A stretch of DNA of 64,000 nt. Origin: AcAMD-5 sp044343935. GTDB lineage: Bacteria; Actinomycetota; Actinomycetes; S36-B12; UBA5976. Shown here piece after piece: positions 7,735-16,677 of the stretch; the first letter of the stretch is position 1; each line of letters opens with the position of its first letter. Both the position numbers and the translations under genes were made by a program. A model generated the notes under the pieces. It did not search any database and was not told the DNA's origin. It saw only the letters and a program-made list of their open reading frames with translations. Location: contig JBIJDU010000004.1 of the NCBI GenBank assembly GCA_044343935.1, positions 3,929 to 67,928 of the forward strand, read 5' to 3'.

Positions 7735-9621
7735 TTGAGTTTCAACATTGCCAAAGTGGTGATTGATTCTCCGTTGCCACATCTTGATCGGTTATTTGAT
7801 TACTTAATTCCAGATAATCTTTTGGGTGAGGCTAAACCTGGAGTAAGAGTCAGGGTACCATTTCGAAATCGTAGAGTAGAGGGTTTTATCGTAGCCATTA
7901 CTGATAAATCAGAGCTCACAGGAAAATTGACTCAGTTGGAAAATGTCGTATCTAGTGAGGTGGTATTAACACCTGAAATTTCGAAGTTAGGAAGAATAAC
8001 GGCGCAGCGAACGGTTGGAAACTTTCATGATGTGCTTCGAGCTGCAATCCCGCCTCGACATGCCAGGGCAGAGAAGCGTACCTTTGAAAAAACTGAACTT
8101 CAAATTGAAACTAACTTCGCTGGACTTGAGGATTACCCAGGAATGATTGAGTTTCTGCAGAATAAAGAAAAATCTATTGCGGTTGTAGATATTCCACTAT
8201 CTCAAACTTACGCAAAATTCATCTGTCAAATTCTTAATACTGGAATGAAGAATGTACTTATTCTTGTCCCTGATCAATTTGATATTGATCTTGTGATGCA
8301 CGAAGTCGAAATCAAGCCAGCTCAAGATCGAATTGCCATTTTAACTTCCCAGCAAACTGCTGAGCAGAGGTATGTTGAGTTTTTAAAGGTCCTGCGAGGC
8401 GCTGCAGACTTAATTATTGGTACTCGAAGTGCAATTTTTGCACCGATACCAAATCTGAATTTGATTATTATGTTTGACGATGGGGATGATCTTTACACGT
8501 CACCTCAAGCACCGTATTGGAACGCGCGAGATGTTGCACTATGGCGTAATGAATTATTTAATGACAGAATAATTTTTGCAGCCCGTGCGCAATCAGCAGA
8601 AGCTGCCATGTTACTCGATTCAAATACAGCTGTCCATATTGAATCAGTCGGAATAAATAGGACTGATGTTCCGAGGCTTACGAGCGATAGTTGGACAGAT
8701 CACTTTAATCCTCTAACACAAAAAATGCGATTTCCGGATTCAGTTTTTGAAGTTATTCGCAACGGCTTACGTAGCGGAACTGTATTGGTTTCAGTTCCCA
8801 GAAAAGGCTACTTACCTCTGATTTCGTGTGTCACTTGTCGAAAAGTAATAAAATGCCCGAATTGTCAGGGTGCTATTTCAGCAACAGCAAACTTCGGAAC
8901 CGGTAGTTGTTTACGTTGTGGTGGACTGAGCGGTGCTATATCGTGCCAGCATTGTGGTGGTAAGAAAATTCGATCTATTGTTTCTGGAGTGGATCGAACA
9001 GCCGAAGAAATGGGGAAAGCTTTTCCTAATGTCATCTTAAAAACTATCTCGAGAGAAAATCGAAATAATGTTGAAGCAATACAAAACCAAATTTTGCTGG
9101 CAACTCCTGGTGCGGAGCCAGTAATAACATATTCATCGGTGGTGGTGTTGGATTCTTTTTTGTTTCTAGCTAGACCCGAGGGCAACTCCCAAATTCGATT
9201 CTTGCGCCACCTATTTAATTTAAGAAGCATGCTTAAAGAAAAAGGCGAAATTATTGTTGTGGGGGACTCTGAGAACCCGATTCTTCAAGCGTTTTTACGG
9301 TATGACGCAGCAAGAATAGGGGCTGATTTGTATCAAGAACGCAAAGCGACCAAATTAAATCCATACGCCAGATGCGCTGTTATCAATGGTGATTGGCAAG
9401 CCTTGACTGATGTTGCGGCATTAATGCCTAGTCATTTCCAGGTTTGGGGTCCGGTCGCTATTGCTAGCGATCAAATCAAGAAGCATCAGGCCAGTTTGCT
9501 GATATCTGCACCAAGGCACCAATCGAAGGAATTGGTCACATTATTGAGGTCATGGCTTGTAGCGCGAAGTGCTAACCGACTTTCGGTGGTTCAGATTCGA
9601 ATCGATCCTGATGATTTGTAG
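7735..9621 (+). CDS. priA: PriA-like primosomal protein N', helicase motifs lost
   Basis: The protein has the PriA 3'-end DNA-binding N-terminus (F-D-Y-L-I-P ... G-V-R-V-R-V-P-F) and the zinc-binding block of eight cysteines around residues 360-410 (C-x2-C, C-x2-C, C-x2-C, C-x2-C). No Walker A (GxTGSGKT) is present, and the Walker B/DEEH box is replaced by M-F-D-D-G-D-D. It therefore cannot be a normal ATP-driven helicase. Degenerate PriA of this kind is known across Actinobacteria, so this is a lineage trait and not a broken gene. It may still act as a structural replication-restart factor. TTG start at 7735 behind GGAG. Confidence 0.9.
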   Translation: MSFNIAKVVIDSPLPHLDRLFDYLIPDNLLGEAKPGVRVRVPFRNRRVEGFIVAITDKSELTGKLTQLENVVSSEVVLTPEISKLGRITAQRTVGNFHDVLRAAIPPRHARAEKRTFEKTELQIETNFAGLEDYPGMIEFLQNKEKSIAVVDIPLSQTYAKFICQILNTGMKNVLILVPDQFDIDLVMHEVEIKPAQDRIAILTSQQTAEQRYVEFLKVLRGAADLIIGTRSAIFAPIPNLNLIIMFDDGDDLYTSPQAPYWNARDVALWRNELFNDRIIFAARAQSAEAAMLLDSNTAVHIESVGINRTDVPRLTSDSWTDHFNPLTQKMRFPDSVFEVIRNGLRSGTVLVSVPRKGYLPLISCVTCRKVIKCPNCQGAISATANFGTGSCLRCGGLSGAISCQHCGGKKIRSIVSGVDRTAEEMGKAFPNVILKTISRENRNNVEAIQNQILLATPGAEPVITYSSVVVLDSFLFLARPEGNSQIRFLRHLFNLRSMLKEKGEIIVVGDSENPILQAFLRYDAARIGADLYQERKATKLNPYARCAVINGDWQALTDVAALMPSHFQVWGPVAIASDQIKKHQASLLISAPRHQSKELVTLLRSWLVARSANRLSVVQIRIDPDDL

Positions 9622-9630
9622 TGTTTTAGA

Positions 9631-9636
9631 TAGAAT
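9631..9636 (+). promoter_or_regulatory. Putative -10 box of a leaderless def transcript
   Basis: TAGAAT begins exactly 12 bases before the def ATG at 9643. No Shine-Dalgarno is visible in the 21 base gap. This geometry places transcription start at the A of the ATG. No good -35 is seen. The same spacing recurs at other genes in the window. Confidence 0.5.
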
Positions 9637-9642
9637 TTATCT

Positions 9643-10191
9643 ATGACACTTAGAGATATTCGATTGCTTGGGGATCCCGTTTTGACTGTTCCTGCTGTGC
9701 CAGTGCGGGATTTTGATAAGGAATTGCGGGTTCTGATCAAAGATATGGCTGAAACCATGCTTGATGCTCCAGGAGCAGGACTGGCTGCACCGCAGGTCGG
9801 GGTCTCACTTCGGGCATTTACCTTCATTACAGAAGACATGGAGGCACCCGGTCATCTGATCAACCCAACCTTGGAACTTTCCAGCGAAGAGCAAGATGGG
9901 AACGAAGGATGCTTGTCTATTCCTGAAGTGTCCTTTGATTGTGTTCGAGCGATGTCAGCTGTTGCACGGGGATTTAATGAGTACGGCGAGCCAGTTGAAG
10001 TACACGGAACCGAGTATCTGGCACGAATATTGCAGCATGAAACAGATCATCTGGATGGAATAGTTTTTATCGATCGGATGGATGCGCAACGTCGTCGAGA
10101 GGCTATGCGCGCAATTCGGGAAACTGAATGGTTCCAAGCGGGAGCGCAAGTGCGAATTAGTCCGCATGCGCAAAATGGCGTGATTAGATAA
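9643..10191 (+). CDS. def: Peptide deformylase
   Basis: Def removes the formyl group from nascent N-terminal methionine, in the cytosol at the ribosome. All three metal-site motifs are present: G45-A-G-L-A-A-P-Q-V-G, E-G-C90-L-S-I-P, and H132-E-T-D-H136, with C90 and the two histidines as metal ligands. Length is 182 aa. It lies directly before fmt, which adds the formyl group this enzyme removes, a common pairing. The start probably lies on a leaderless mRNA (see the -10 at 9631). Confidence 0.97.
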   Translation: MTLRDIRLLGDPVLTVPAVPVRDFDKELRVLIKDMAETMLDAPGAGLAAPQVGVSLRAFTFITEDMEAPGHLINPTLELSSEEQDGNEGCLSIPEVSFDCVRAMSAVARGFNEYGEPVEVHGTEYLARILQHETDHLDGIVFIDRMDAQRRREAMRAIRETEWFQAGAQVRISPHAQNGVIR

Positions 10192-10194
10192 TTG

Positions 10195-11115
10195 ATGCGG
10201 ATTGGATTTGCTGGAACGCCACAGGTGGCAGCGCAAGTATTGAGCCACCTAGTTAACACTGGGCAGCAGGTAGAACTGGTAATAACTAAACCAGATGTCC
10301 CTAAAGGCCGAGGTAAGGTTTTAGCAGAGTCAGAGGTTTCTAGTTACGCTCGTGCGCATGGATTAAACCTAATAAAGCCAGCAAATCTAGATTCGCCAGA
10401 CTTAATCCAATTGTTGCATGAATTGGAATTGGATTTGTTTATCGTCGTGGCATACGGCAACATGATTCCAGCACATTTGTTGGATGTAACAAAATTTGGC
10501 TGGTTTAATCTGCATTTTTCGTTACTGCCCAGATTTAGAGGTGCAGCTCCAGTCCAACATACGTTGCTAACTGGGGAAACTCAATCTGGAGTTACTTTAT
10601 TCAAGATTCAAGCTGGTATGGATGACGGACCGATTCATAGTCAAATCCAATACAACATATCCGATGATGATGATGCTCAAACCATGCTGTCCAATCTTGC
10701 TGAAATTGGAACAGATTTGATTGATCAAGCGCTTTCTGAAGTTATCAATGGAAAACTAGTACTCCGCGATCAAAATCATGAACTAGCTACTTATGCCAGT
10801 AAACTGCAATCAATTCATTCAAAAATCGACTGGCATAAGTCAGCCATGGAAATTAGAAATCTAGTGCGAGCCACTGCCGCCGGTCCATCCGCGTTCTCCA
10901 ATTTGAATGAAAAGGAGTTAAAGATCCATCGCGTTAGGCTCAATTCGACTAAGGAATTGATGCCAGGTCACATTGTTAAAAGAGCTAGACAGATATTGGT
11001 TGGCACTGGAGATGGTGACTTGGAGTTACTTGAAGTTCAGCCTAGTGGGAAACAGCGAATGAGTGCGTTTGATTGGTTTAATGGACTGCGTGATAACGAG
11101 TTGACTTTTAAATGA
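10195..11115 (+). CDS. fmt: Methionyl-tRNA formyltransferase
   Basis: Fmt formylates initiator Met-tRNA using 10-formyl-tetrahydrofolate. It begins M-R-I-G-F-A-G-T-P and has the folate-site segment S-L-L-P-R-F-R-G-A-A-P-V-Q with the following G-V-T-L-F, plus the C-terminal tRNA-binding domain. I take ATG at 10195 over the adjacent TTG at 10192, because the family protein normally starts M-R-I at this point. It follows def by 3 bases and its stop overlaps the rsmB start (ATGA). Confidence 0.96.
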   Translation: MRIGFAGTPQVAAQVLSHLVNTGQQVELVITKPDVPKGRGKVLAESEVSSYARAHGLNLIKPANLDSPDLIQLLHELELDLFIVVAYGNMIPAHLLDVTKFGWFNLHFSLLPRFRGAAPVQHTLLTGETQSGVTLFKIQAGMDDGPIHSQIQYNISDDDDAQTMLSNLAEIGTDLIDQALSEVINGKLVLRDQNHELATYASKLQSIHSKIDWHKSAMEIRNLVRATAAGPSAFSNLNEKELKIHRVRLNSTKELMPGHIVKRARQILVGTGDGDLELLEVQPSGKQRMSAFDWFNGLRDNELTFK

Positions 11116-12419
11116 TTCAGCCGCGAGTGTTAGCAATTGAGGCGATTTCTCGAATAAAGCATGATGGTGCTTATGCCAACTTAGTGACGAATGAAATGCT
11201 CTCAAAGGCAAAGTATTCTTCGCAAGATGCCGCTTTTTTTACAGATCTGGTGAATGGATCTATTAGGTATTTAAGATTTCTAGATTTTATATTGGCGCAA
11301 TGTGTAAGTCGGAAACTGGAGGATATTGAGCCGGACCTGCTAATTATTCTTGAGATCGCAGCTTATTCCTATCTAATTAAACAAAAGGCAGCCCATGCGG
11401 TAGTAAACGAGGCGGTTGAATCAGCTCGTGAGGTTATTGGAGAGCGTGCAGTTGGCTTTTGCAATGGCGCGTTACGTCGATTAGTTAGAACTAGCCCCTT
11501 TGATTGGAACCAAACACTGAGCGACGTTGAAAATCATGACGAACGTGAATCCATCAGATACTCACTTCCGATTTGGATATATCAAGAGTTTAGAAAGCAG
11601 ATATCGGATGATCGCGAGTTAGCAGTATTGCTAGACACACTCAATCAACCACCGCTCGTATCCTTGTTAAGACCACCGCAAAATAAATCAATTTTGCGTG
11701 ATCTTGTGCCGGGAAATTGGTCACCTTTTGCTTATCGAGAAAAGCAGCGAGGCGTTTTGGGAAAAACGTTGATGGATTCAAATTTTGTAGTTCAAGATGA
11801 AGGCAGTCAATTAGTTTCATTGGCAACTCTGTTAGCGCCAATAGAAGGAAATGATCAGGAATGGTTGGACATGACAGCTGGACCTGGTGGCAAGGCAACA
11901 TTTTTAGCTGCTGCTGCGCAAGCACGTAAAGCCAATTTAACAGCAAATGAATTACATCCACACCGAGCCAAGCTGATTTCAAATACGTTAGCTCGTTTAA
12001 ATCTGATGGCAGAGGTGACGATCGGTGATGCGCTGTCACAAAATTGGGGTAAGCAGTTTGATCGAGTTTTGCTTGATGCGCCCTGTACTGGATTAGGTGC
12101 ACTGCGCCGCCGATCCGAATCTCGTTGGCGCAAACAACCTAATGATCTAATTTCACTAGTTGATCTGCAAAAAAAGCTATTACACAAAGCAATAACTGTA
12201 ACAAGACCAGGTGGGGTAGTGGCATACACAACTTGCTCGCCTCATCCCCGAGAGACGGATGAAGTTATCGATTTTGCACTTAAAACTGCAAATGTTGAAG
12301 TTATTGATGCCAGTGCGCTGCTGCCGGCAGTTCCAACTACCGACTCTCCCTTTCTGCGACTTTGGCCGCATAATCACGGCACGGACGGGATGTTTCTGGC
12401 TATCCTTAAAGTGAGTTAG
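11112..12419 (+). CDS. rsmB: 16S rRNA (cytosine-967-C5)-methyltransferase (RsmB/Fmu family)
   Basis: This SAM-dependent enzyme methylates C967 of 16S rRNA. An N-terminal NusB-like RNA-binding domain (about residues 1-140) is followed by the NOL1/NOP2/Sun fold: SAM motif I D-M-T-A-G-P-G-G-K, motif IV D-A-P-C-T-G-L-G, and motif VI T-T-C-S-P-H-P-R-E-T-D-E. Both catalytic cysteines (PC and TCS) are present. Its 435 aa length fits the family. It sits in the conserved fmt-rsmB-rpe order known from mycobacteria. Confidence 0.95.
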   Translation: MIQPRVLAIEAISRIKHDGAYANLVTNEMLSKAKYSSQDAAFFTDLVNGSIRYLRFLDFILAQCVSRKLEDIEPDLLIILEIAAYSYLIKQKAAHAVVNEAVESAREVIGERAVGFCNGALRRLVRTSPFDWNQTLSDVENHDERESIRYSLPIWIYQEFRKQISDDRELAVLLDTLNQPPLVSLLRPPQNKSILRDLVPGNWSPFAYREKQRGVLGKTLMDSNFVVQDEGSQLVSLATLLAPIEGNDQEWLDMTAGPGGKATFLAAAAQARKANLTANELHPHRAKLISNTLARLNLMAEVTIGDALSQNWGKQFDRVLLDAPCTGLGALRRRSESRWRKQPNDLISLVDLQKKLLHKAITVTRPGGVVAYTTCSPHPRETDEVIDFALKTANVEVIDASALLPAVPTTDSPFLRLWPHNHGTDGMFLAILKVS

Positions 12420-12422
12420 GCT
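12417..12422 (+). promoter_or_regulatory. Putative -10 box of a leaderless rpe transcript
   Basis: TAGGCT begins exactly 12 bases before the rpe ATG (12429) and overlaps the rsmB stop codon. No Shine-Dalgarno is seen between the two genes. It is one of a recurring set with identical spacing. Confidence 0.4.
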
Positions 12423-12428
12423 TTAGCC

Positions 12429-13079
12429 ATGCTGATAACGCCAAGCATCCTGAATGCTGACTTTGCCAATATTAGCGCTGAGATTGAGCGAGTTGCTGCA
12501 GCAGCTGATTGGCTTCATTTAGATGTTATGGATGGTCATTTTGTCCCCAATCTATCTTTCGGTCCAGCGATGGTCGAAGCGGTAAAGCGCAATACAGATC
12601 TTCCAGTAGACGTTCACTTAATGATTTCGCAACCAGAGCGTTGGATCGATAAATACGTCGCAGCGGGTGCCAACAATGTTTCATTTCATTTTGAAGCCAC
12701 CAATGATCCCGTTGCGATCGCAACAGAATTGAAAAAACTGGGTGTTTCAGCTGGACTGGCGATAAAGCCAGATACTTCATTGAAGGAAGTAACTGGAATT
12801 TTGAAATACTTTGATTTACTGCTAATTATGACAGTTGAGCCAGGATTTGGCGGTCAAAAGTTCATGACAAAAATGTTGCCAAAGATTGCCGAAGCTAGAG
12901 AGTTCATCGATCGCAATGAACTCAACGTTCAAATCCAAGCCGATGGGGGGATAAATTTATCCACTATCAAATCCGCTGCGATGGCGGGCGCAGAAGTATT
13001 TGTTGCAGGTTCGGTAGTTTACAGTTCAGATAATCCAGCATCAATTATTAGCGAACTTAAACAGAGTATTAAGTCGTAA
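12429..13079 (+). CDS. rpe: Ribulose-phosphate 3-epimerase
   Basis: Rpe interconverts ribulose 5-phosphate and xylulose 5-phosphate in the pentose phosphate pathway; ribulose 5-phosphate is also the substrate of RibBA nearby. The TIM-barrel signatures are intact: L-H-L-D-V-M-D-G-H-F-V-P-N (metal-binding His and Asp), M-T-V-E-P-G-F-G-G-Q-K-F, and Q-A-D-G-G-I-N. Length is 216 aa. It overlaps ribD by one base (TAATG), so it heads a riboflavin gene run. Confidence 0.97.
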   Translation: MLITPSILNADFANISAEIERVAAAADWLHLDVMDGHFVPNLSFGPAMVEAVKRNTDLPVDVHLMISQPERWIDKYVAAGANNVSFHFEATNDPVAIATELKKLGVSAGLAIKPDTSLKEVTGILKYFDLLLIMTVEPGFGGQKFMTKMLPKIAEAREFIDRNELNVQIQADGGINLSTIKSAAMAGAEVFVAGSVVYSSDNPASIISELKQSIKS

Positions 13080-14113
13080 TGAATATATCTGCGCTACCCG
13101 CCGAAATAATTGCGATGCATCACGCGTTCAATTTAGCGCAAACACCAGCAGTTCCATTAGGTCCCAATCCTCGCGTTGGCTGCGTGCTAATGGATAAGAA
13201 TGGTGCTTACTTGGGTGAAGGGTTTCATCGGGGAGTGGGTACCGACCACGCTGAAATTGCTGCGATTCAAAGTTCTAAATCAAATTTATCTGGGGCAACT
13301 GCGGTGGTAACGCTCGAGCCTTGCTATCGACCAGATCGCGAAACTGATTGTGCTCGAACTTTACTTAAAGCGGGTGTATCTCGAATCGTGATCGCACAAC
13401 CGGATAAAACTGCCAAATCTGCAGGTGGTTCTGATTTTCTCAGAAGTCAATCGATTGAAGTGGTTGAAAATGTTGCAACAGAAGAGGCGAGTGGAATTAA
13501 TCCCTGGTTCTCAATTGCACAAATGCAAAAGCGTCCATATGTTAGATTAAAAATTGCTTCATCCTTAGATGGAAAAATTGCTGCAGGAGATGGCAGCTCT
13601 AAATGGATTACTAGTTCGGAGTCGCGACAAATTGTGCATTCATTGCGGGAAGCTTCGGATTACATAATTACCAGTACTAAAACTGTACTCTCTGATGAAG
13701 CAAAATTCACTGCGAGAAACTCTTTTGATGAATTGCGGTCGCATCAACCGAGTGTGTTCATTTTGGGAAATACACCTATCCCCAAAAATCATGTTGTTTT
13801 CTCCGCTGATCATGTAGTCAAGATTTCAACTGAAAGGGATTTGAATAAGTTCCTTGTTGATCTTTGGCAAGACCAGAAGATCTCTGTATTAGTAGAGGCA
13901 GGGCCCAAGCTAACTACGGCATTTCTGTCGGCTGGTTTGGTTAATGAGTTGGTTTGGTTTTCAGCACCAAAATTGATTGGTAGTACTGGAAAAGATGCCA
14001 TTGGGGACATTGGTGTTACAAGTATTGCAGATGCAGTTCAGCTTCAACTTTACTCCGCAACTACCATTGGATCTGATCAAATGCTCGTCTATCGAAATTT
14101 GGCGGAATACTGA
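13079..14113 (+). CDS. ribD: Bifunctional riboflavin biosynthesis deaminase/reductase
   Basis: RibD deaminates and then reduces the pyrimidine intermediate of riboflavin synthesis. The N-terminal deaminase has zinc ligands H57 (H57-A-E59), C82 and C91. The C-terminal reductase starts near residue 148 (RPYVRLKIASSLDGKIA). In most RibD proteins the zinc loop reads close to P-C-x-H-x-G-R-T-P-P-C; here it reads P-C-Y-R-P-D-R-E-T-D-C. Cysteine spacing is kept, but the G-R-T core is lost. The zinc site is intact, so activity is likely, though substrate-loop contacts may differ. It overlaps ribE by one base. Confidence 0.93.
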   Translation: MNISALPAEIIAMHHAFNLAQTPAVPLGPNPRVGCVLMDKNGAYLGEGFHRGVGTDHAEIAAIQSSKSNLSGATAVVTLEPCYRPDRETDCARTLLKAGVSRIVIAQPDKTAKSAGGSDFLRSQSIEVVENVATEEASGINPWFSIAQMQKRPYVRLKIASSLDGKIAAGDGSSKWITSSESRQIVHSLREASDYIITSTKTVLSDEAKFTARNSFDELRSHQPSVFILGNTPIPKNHVVFSADHVVKISTERDLNKFLVDLWQDQKISVLVEAGPKLTTAFLSAGLVNELVWFSAPKLIGSTGKDAIGDIGVTSIADAVQLQLYSATTIGSDQMLVYRNLAEY

Positions 14114-14706
14114 TGTTTACGGGTCTGGTACTTGGTACAGGTGCGCTGGTTGCCAAAGAGCTTCATGGGGAATCAGCATTATTGAGCGTGCGATACGCCG
14201 GGGTGTTCGATAATCCTCAAATTGGGGAAAGTATTGCGGTTAATGGAGTTTGTTTAACCGTCGCCAGTGTTGATGAGGATCACGAATCGATTTCATTCGA
14301 TGTCATGGGAATTACCCTGTCGCTAACCAATCTTGGAGATTTAACTCCCGGAATGAGAGTTAATTTAGAGCGGGCAATGGCAGTTGGCGATCGGTTTGGC
14401 GGTCATATTGTGCAAGGTCATATTGACGGAAAAGCACAACTAATTTCAAAAGTTAGCAGCGATAACTGGATCACCTATCGATTCTCGTTGCCTGTTTCAG
14501 TTTCAAAATACATAGTATCTAAGGGGTCTATATGTTTGGATGGAGTTTCACTGACTGTTTCAGCGGTGACCAAAGATTGGTTTGAAGTGTCTCTAATACC
14601 CACAACGTTGGATACGACAAATTTGGCAGGTCTGGATGTTGGCGAATGGGTTAATGTTGAAGTTGATGTGATAGCTAAGTACGTAGAATCCATGTTAGGA
14701 AAATAA
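14113..14706 (+). CDS. ribE: Riboflavin synthase, alpha chain
   Basis: This enzyme dismutates two 6,7-dimethyl-8-ribityllumazine molecules to riboflavin. It begins M-F-T-G-L-V and carries two lumazine-binding repeats; the second half contains G-H-I-V-Q-G-H-I-D-G and the S-L-T-V-S motif. Length, 197 aa, is typical. It is translationally coupled to ribD (TGATG), and 2 bases separate it from ribBA. Confidence 0.96.
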   Translation: MFTGLVLGTGALVAKELHGESALLSVRYAGVFDNPQIGESIAVNGVCLTVASVDEDHESISFDVMGITLSLTNLGDLTPGMRVNLERAMAVGDRFGGHIVQGHIDGKAQLISKVSSDNWITYRFSLPVSVSKYIVSKGSICLDGVSLTVSAVTKDWFEVSLIPTTLDTTNLAGLDVGEWVNVEVDVIAKYVESMLGK

Positions 14707-14708
14707 CA

Positions 14709-15914
14709 ATGAGCCTTCGGTTAGACAACATTGAGGATGCGTTGAAGGATTTTGCCAAAGGACGGCCGTTAGTTGTTGTTGATGATGAAAATCGAGAAAA
14801 TGAAGCTGATCTGATTCAAGCAGCAGAGTTGACAACAACTGAATCCATTGGATTCATGGTTCGTCACACGTCTGGAGTCATTTGCGTTCCAATGCTTGAT
14901 AATGATTTAGTTCGACTAAATGTTCCACCCATGACGTTATTTAATGAAGATCTTAAGCAAACTGCCTTTACTGTTTCAGTTGATGCGGCAACTGGCATTT
15001 CAACTGGAATTAGTGCAGCTGATCGAACAAAAACGATTCACATTTTGGCAAGCGATCGTTCTACTGCCAATGACTTGCGCCGTCCAGGACACATATTTCC
15101 GTTACGCGCTGTTGACGGCGGTGTGCTTCGGCGAGCCGGGCATACCGAGGCTGCGGTGGATTTGGCGATTCTGGCAAACTTAAAACCCGTTGGCGTGCTG
15201 TGTGAGTTAGTACATGACGACGGCTCGATGATGAGAGCTGATGACGCACGTAGATTTGCAGATGAAAACAATCTTCTAATGATTTCAATTGCTGACCTCA
15301 TTGCATACCGGAGATCAAACGAGAAGCATGTTGAGAAAATTTCGTCAGCGAGACTACCAACTGAATATGGCGAATTTACTGCTTATGTATATCGCAGCAC
15401 AATTGACGGCAGTGAACACATGGCGTTAGTTGCTGGTGATATTAGAGAAGGCGATGAAGTTCTTGTTCGAGTTCATTCTGAATGTGAAACTGGCGATATT
15501 TTTGGATCGCTAAGATGCGATTGTGGTCCTCAGCTGCATGCAGCTCTAACTGCAATCTCCGATGCTGGCAAAGGTGTATTGGTATACATGCATGGTCATG
15601 AGGGTCGCGGTATCGGCCTAGCTAAAAAATTACGCGCCTACCAATTACAGGATCAAGGTATGGACACGGTGGAAGCAAATCTTGCCCAGGGTTTACCGGT
15701 AGATGCTAGGGATTATGGAACTGGCGCACAGATTCTTTTTGATCTTGGCGTTCGAAAGATGAGGCTATTAACGAACAATCCCGCTAAGCGTGCTGGTTTG
15801 GTGGGGTTTGGATTAGAAATAGTTGACCGGGTGGCATTGCGGGTGCCGTCAAATCGCCATAATGAGAAATATTTGGCCACTAAACGCGAACGTATGGGTC
15901 ACGAATTTAGTTGA
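14709..15914 (+). CDS. ribBA: Bifunctional 3,4-dihydroxy-2-butanone-4-phosphate synthase / GTP cyclohydrolase II
   Basis: RibBA supplies both precursors of riboflavin. The N-terminal DHBP synthase (about residues 1-205) has the acidic D-D-E-N-R-E-N-E-A-D-L segment and the R-x-G-H-T-E-A stretch. The C-terminal GTP cyclohydrolase II has the zinc cysteines in S-E-C-E-T-G-D and S-L-R-C-D-C-G, and G-H-E-G-R-G-I-G-L. Both active sites look complete at 401 aa. An AGGA lies 8 bases before the ATG. Confidence 0.97.
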   Translation: MSLRLDNIEDALKDFAKGRPLVVVDDENRENEADLIQAAELTTTESIGFMVRHTSGVICVPMLDNDLVRLNVPPMTLFNEDLKQTAFTVSVDAATGISTGISAADRTKTIHILASDRSTANDLRRPGHIFPLRAVDGGVLRRAGHTEAAVDLAILANLKPVGVLCELVHDDGSMMRADDARRFADENNLLMISIADLIAYRRSNEKHVEKISSARLPTEYGEFTAYVYRSTIDGSEHMALVAGDIREGDEVLVRVHSECETGDIFGSLRCDCGPQLHAALTAISDAGKGVLVYMHGHEGRGIGLAKKLRAYQLQDQGMDTVEANLAQGLPVDARDYGTGAQILFDLGVRKMRLLTNNPAKRAGLVGFGLEIVDRVALRVPSNRHNEKYLATKRERMGHEFS

Positions 15915-15919
15915 CTCGC

Positions 15920-15925
15920 TAACAT
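15920..15925 (+). promoter_or_regulatory. Putative -10 box of a leaderless ribH transcript
   Basis: TAACAT begins exactly 12 bases before the ribH ATG (15932), in the 17 base gap after ribBA. No Shine-Dalgarno is visible. It could be an internal start adding ribH expression to the rib operon. Confidence 0.4.
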
Positions 15926-15931
15926 TGTGGC

Positions 15932-16402
15932 ATGAGTTCAGTCGGCGCCCCAAAAACGCCAGCACTAGATGCTGCTGGTTTAAAAATAGCAATTGTTGCC
16001 TCAAGTTGGCACGACCATGTTATGAATAGCTTAATCTCTGGATCATCATCCTATTTATCCAAAGCTCAGGCAGAATTGGAAGTTTTTCGAGTGCCAGGAT
16101 CATTTGAATTGCCATTAGGCGCAAAGTTGGCATTCAAGCAAGGTTTTGACGCTGTAGTTGCACTTGGTTTAGTGCTAAGGGGAGATACGCCACATTTTGA
16201 TTATGTTTGCGCTGGAGTTACCTCAGGACTAATGCAATTAATGCTCGAGTCGAATAAGCCTATTGGTTTCGGTGTACTAACTTGCGACACTGAAGCGCAG
16301 GCGCTAGCCCGCTCAGGATTACCTGGATCAGATTCCAACAAGGGTATTGAGGCAGCACATGCTGCTTTAGCGATGGCTTTATTGAAAAGAGAATTGAACT
16401 AA
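15932..16402 (+). CDS. ribH: 6,7-dimethyl-8-ribityllumazine synthase
   Basis: RibH condenses the RibBA and RibD products to lumazine, the penultimate step to riboflavin. The 156 aa protein shows the expected segments: A-I-V-A-S-S-W-H, P-G-S-F-E-L-P, A-L-G-L-V-L-R-G-D-T-P-H-F-D-Y-V, and G-F-G-V-L-T. The catalytic histidine lies in T-P-H. It closes a complete riboflavin set with ribD, ribE and ribBA. Confidence 0.97.
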   Translation: MSSVGAPKTPALDAAGLKIAIVASSWHDHVMNSLISGSSSYLSKAQAELEVFRVPGSFELPLGAKLAFKQGFDAVVALGLVLRGDTPHFDYVCAGVTSGLMQLMLESNKPIGFGVLTCDTEAQALARSGLPGSDSNKGIEAAHAALAMALLKRELN

Positions 16403-16403
16403 T

Positions 16404-16664
16404 ATGACCTTTGAAGAGCTCTACAAACTTTTGGAGTCTAAAATTGATGCTGATCCGGAACTATCAAATTCAGCAAAGTATTTAACTTTAGGTAGTCATG
16501 AGATTGGCAAAAAAGTAATCGAAGAAGCTGCGGAAAGTTGGATGGCTGCGGAACACGAGTCCGCGCAAGCAACCGCGGTAGAGATTGCTCAACTACTTTA
16601 TTGGGCTGCTCTATTGGCGATATCGGCTCAGGTTCAGCTAGAAGACATTCTAAATGAGCTATAA
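16404..16664 (+). CDS. hisE: Phosphoribosyl-ATP pyrophosphatase
   Basis: HisE hydrolyses phosphoribosyl-ATP to phosphoribosyl-AMP, the second step of histidine synthesis. The 86 aa all-helical protein has the MazG-like metal-binding helices E-E-A-A-E-S-W and E-I-A-Q-L-L-Y-W. The sequence K-V-I-E-E-A-A-E-S-W-M-A-A-E-H-E-S resembles actinobacterial HisE closely. It begins one base after the ribH stop and is followed by hisG, its pathway predecessor. Confidence 0.95.
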   Translation: MTFEELYKLLESKIDADPELSNSAKYLTLGSHEIGKKVIEEAAESWMAAEHESAQATAVEIAQLLYWAALLAISAQVQLEDILNEL

Positions 16665-16677
16665 GTAAGGAATAGAA

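Noticed and set aside
10192..10194. TTG as start of fmt
   Set aside because: The next codon is ATG, which gives the standard M-R-I-G-F-A-G-T-P start.
11641..12102. 153-codon minus-strand open frame inside rsmB
   Set aside because: Shadow of the conserved methyltransferase gene; the His/Leu-rich translation has no recognisable motif.
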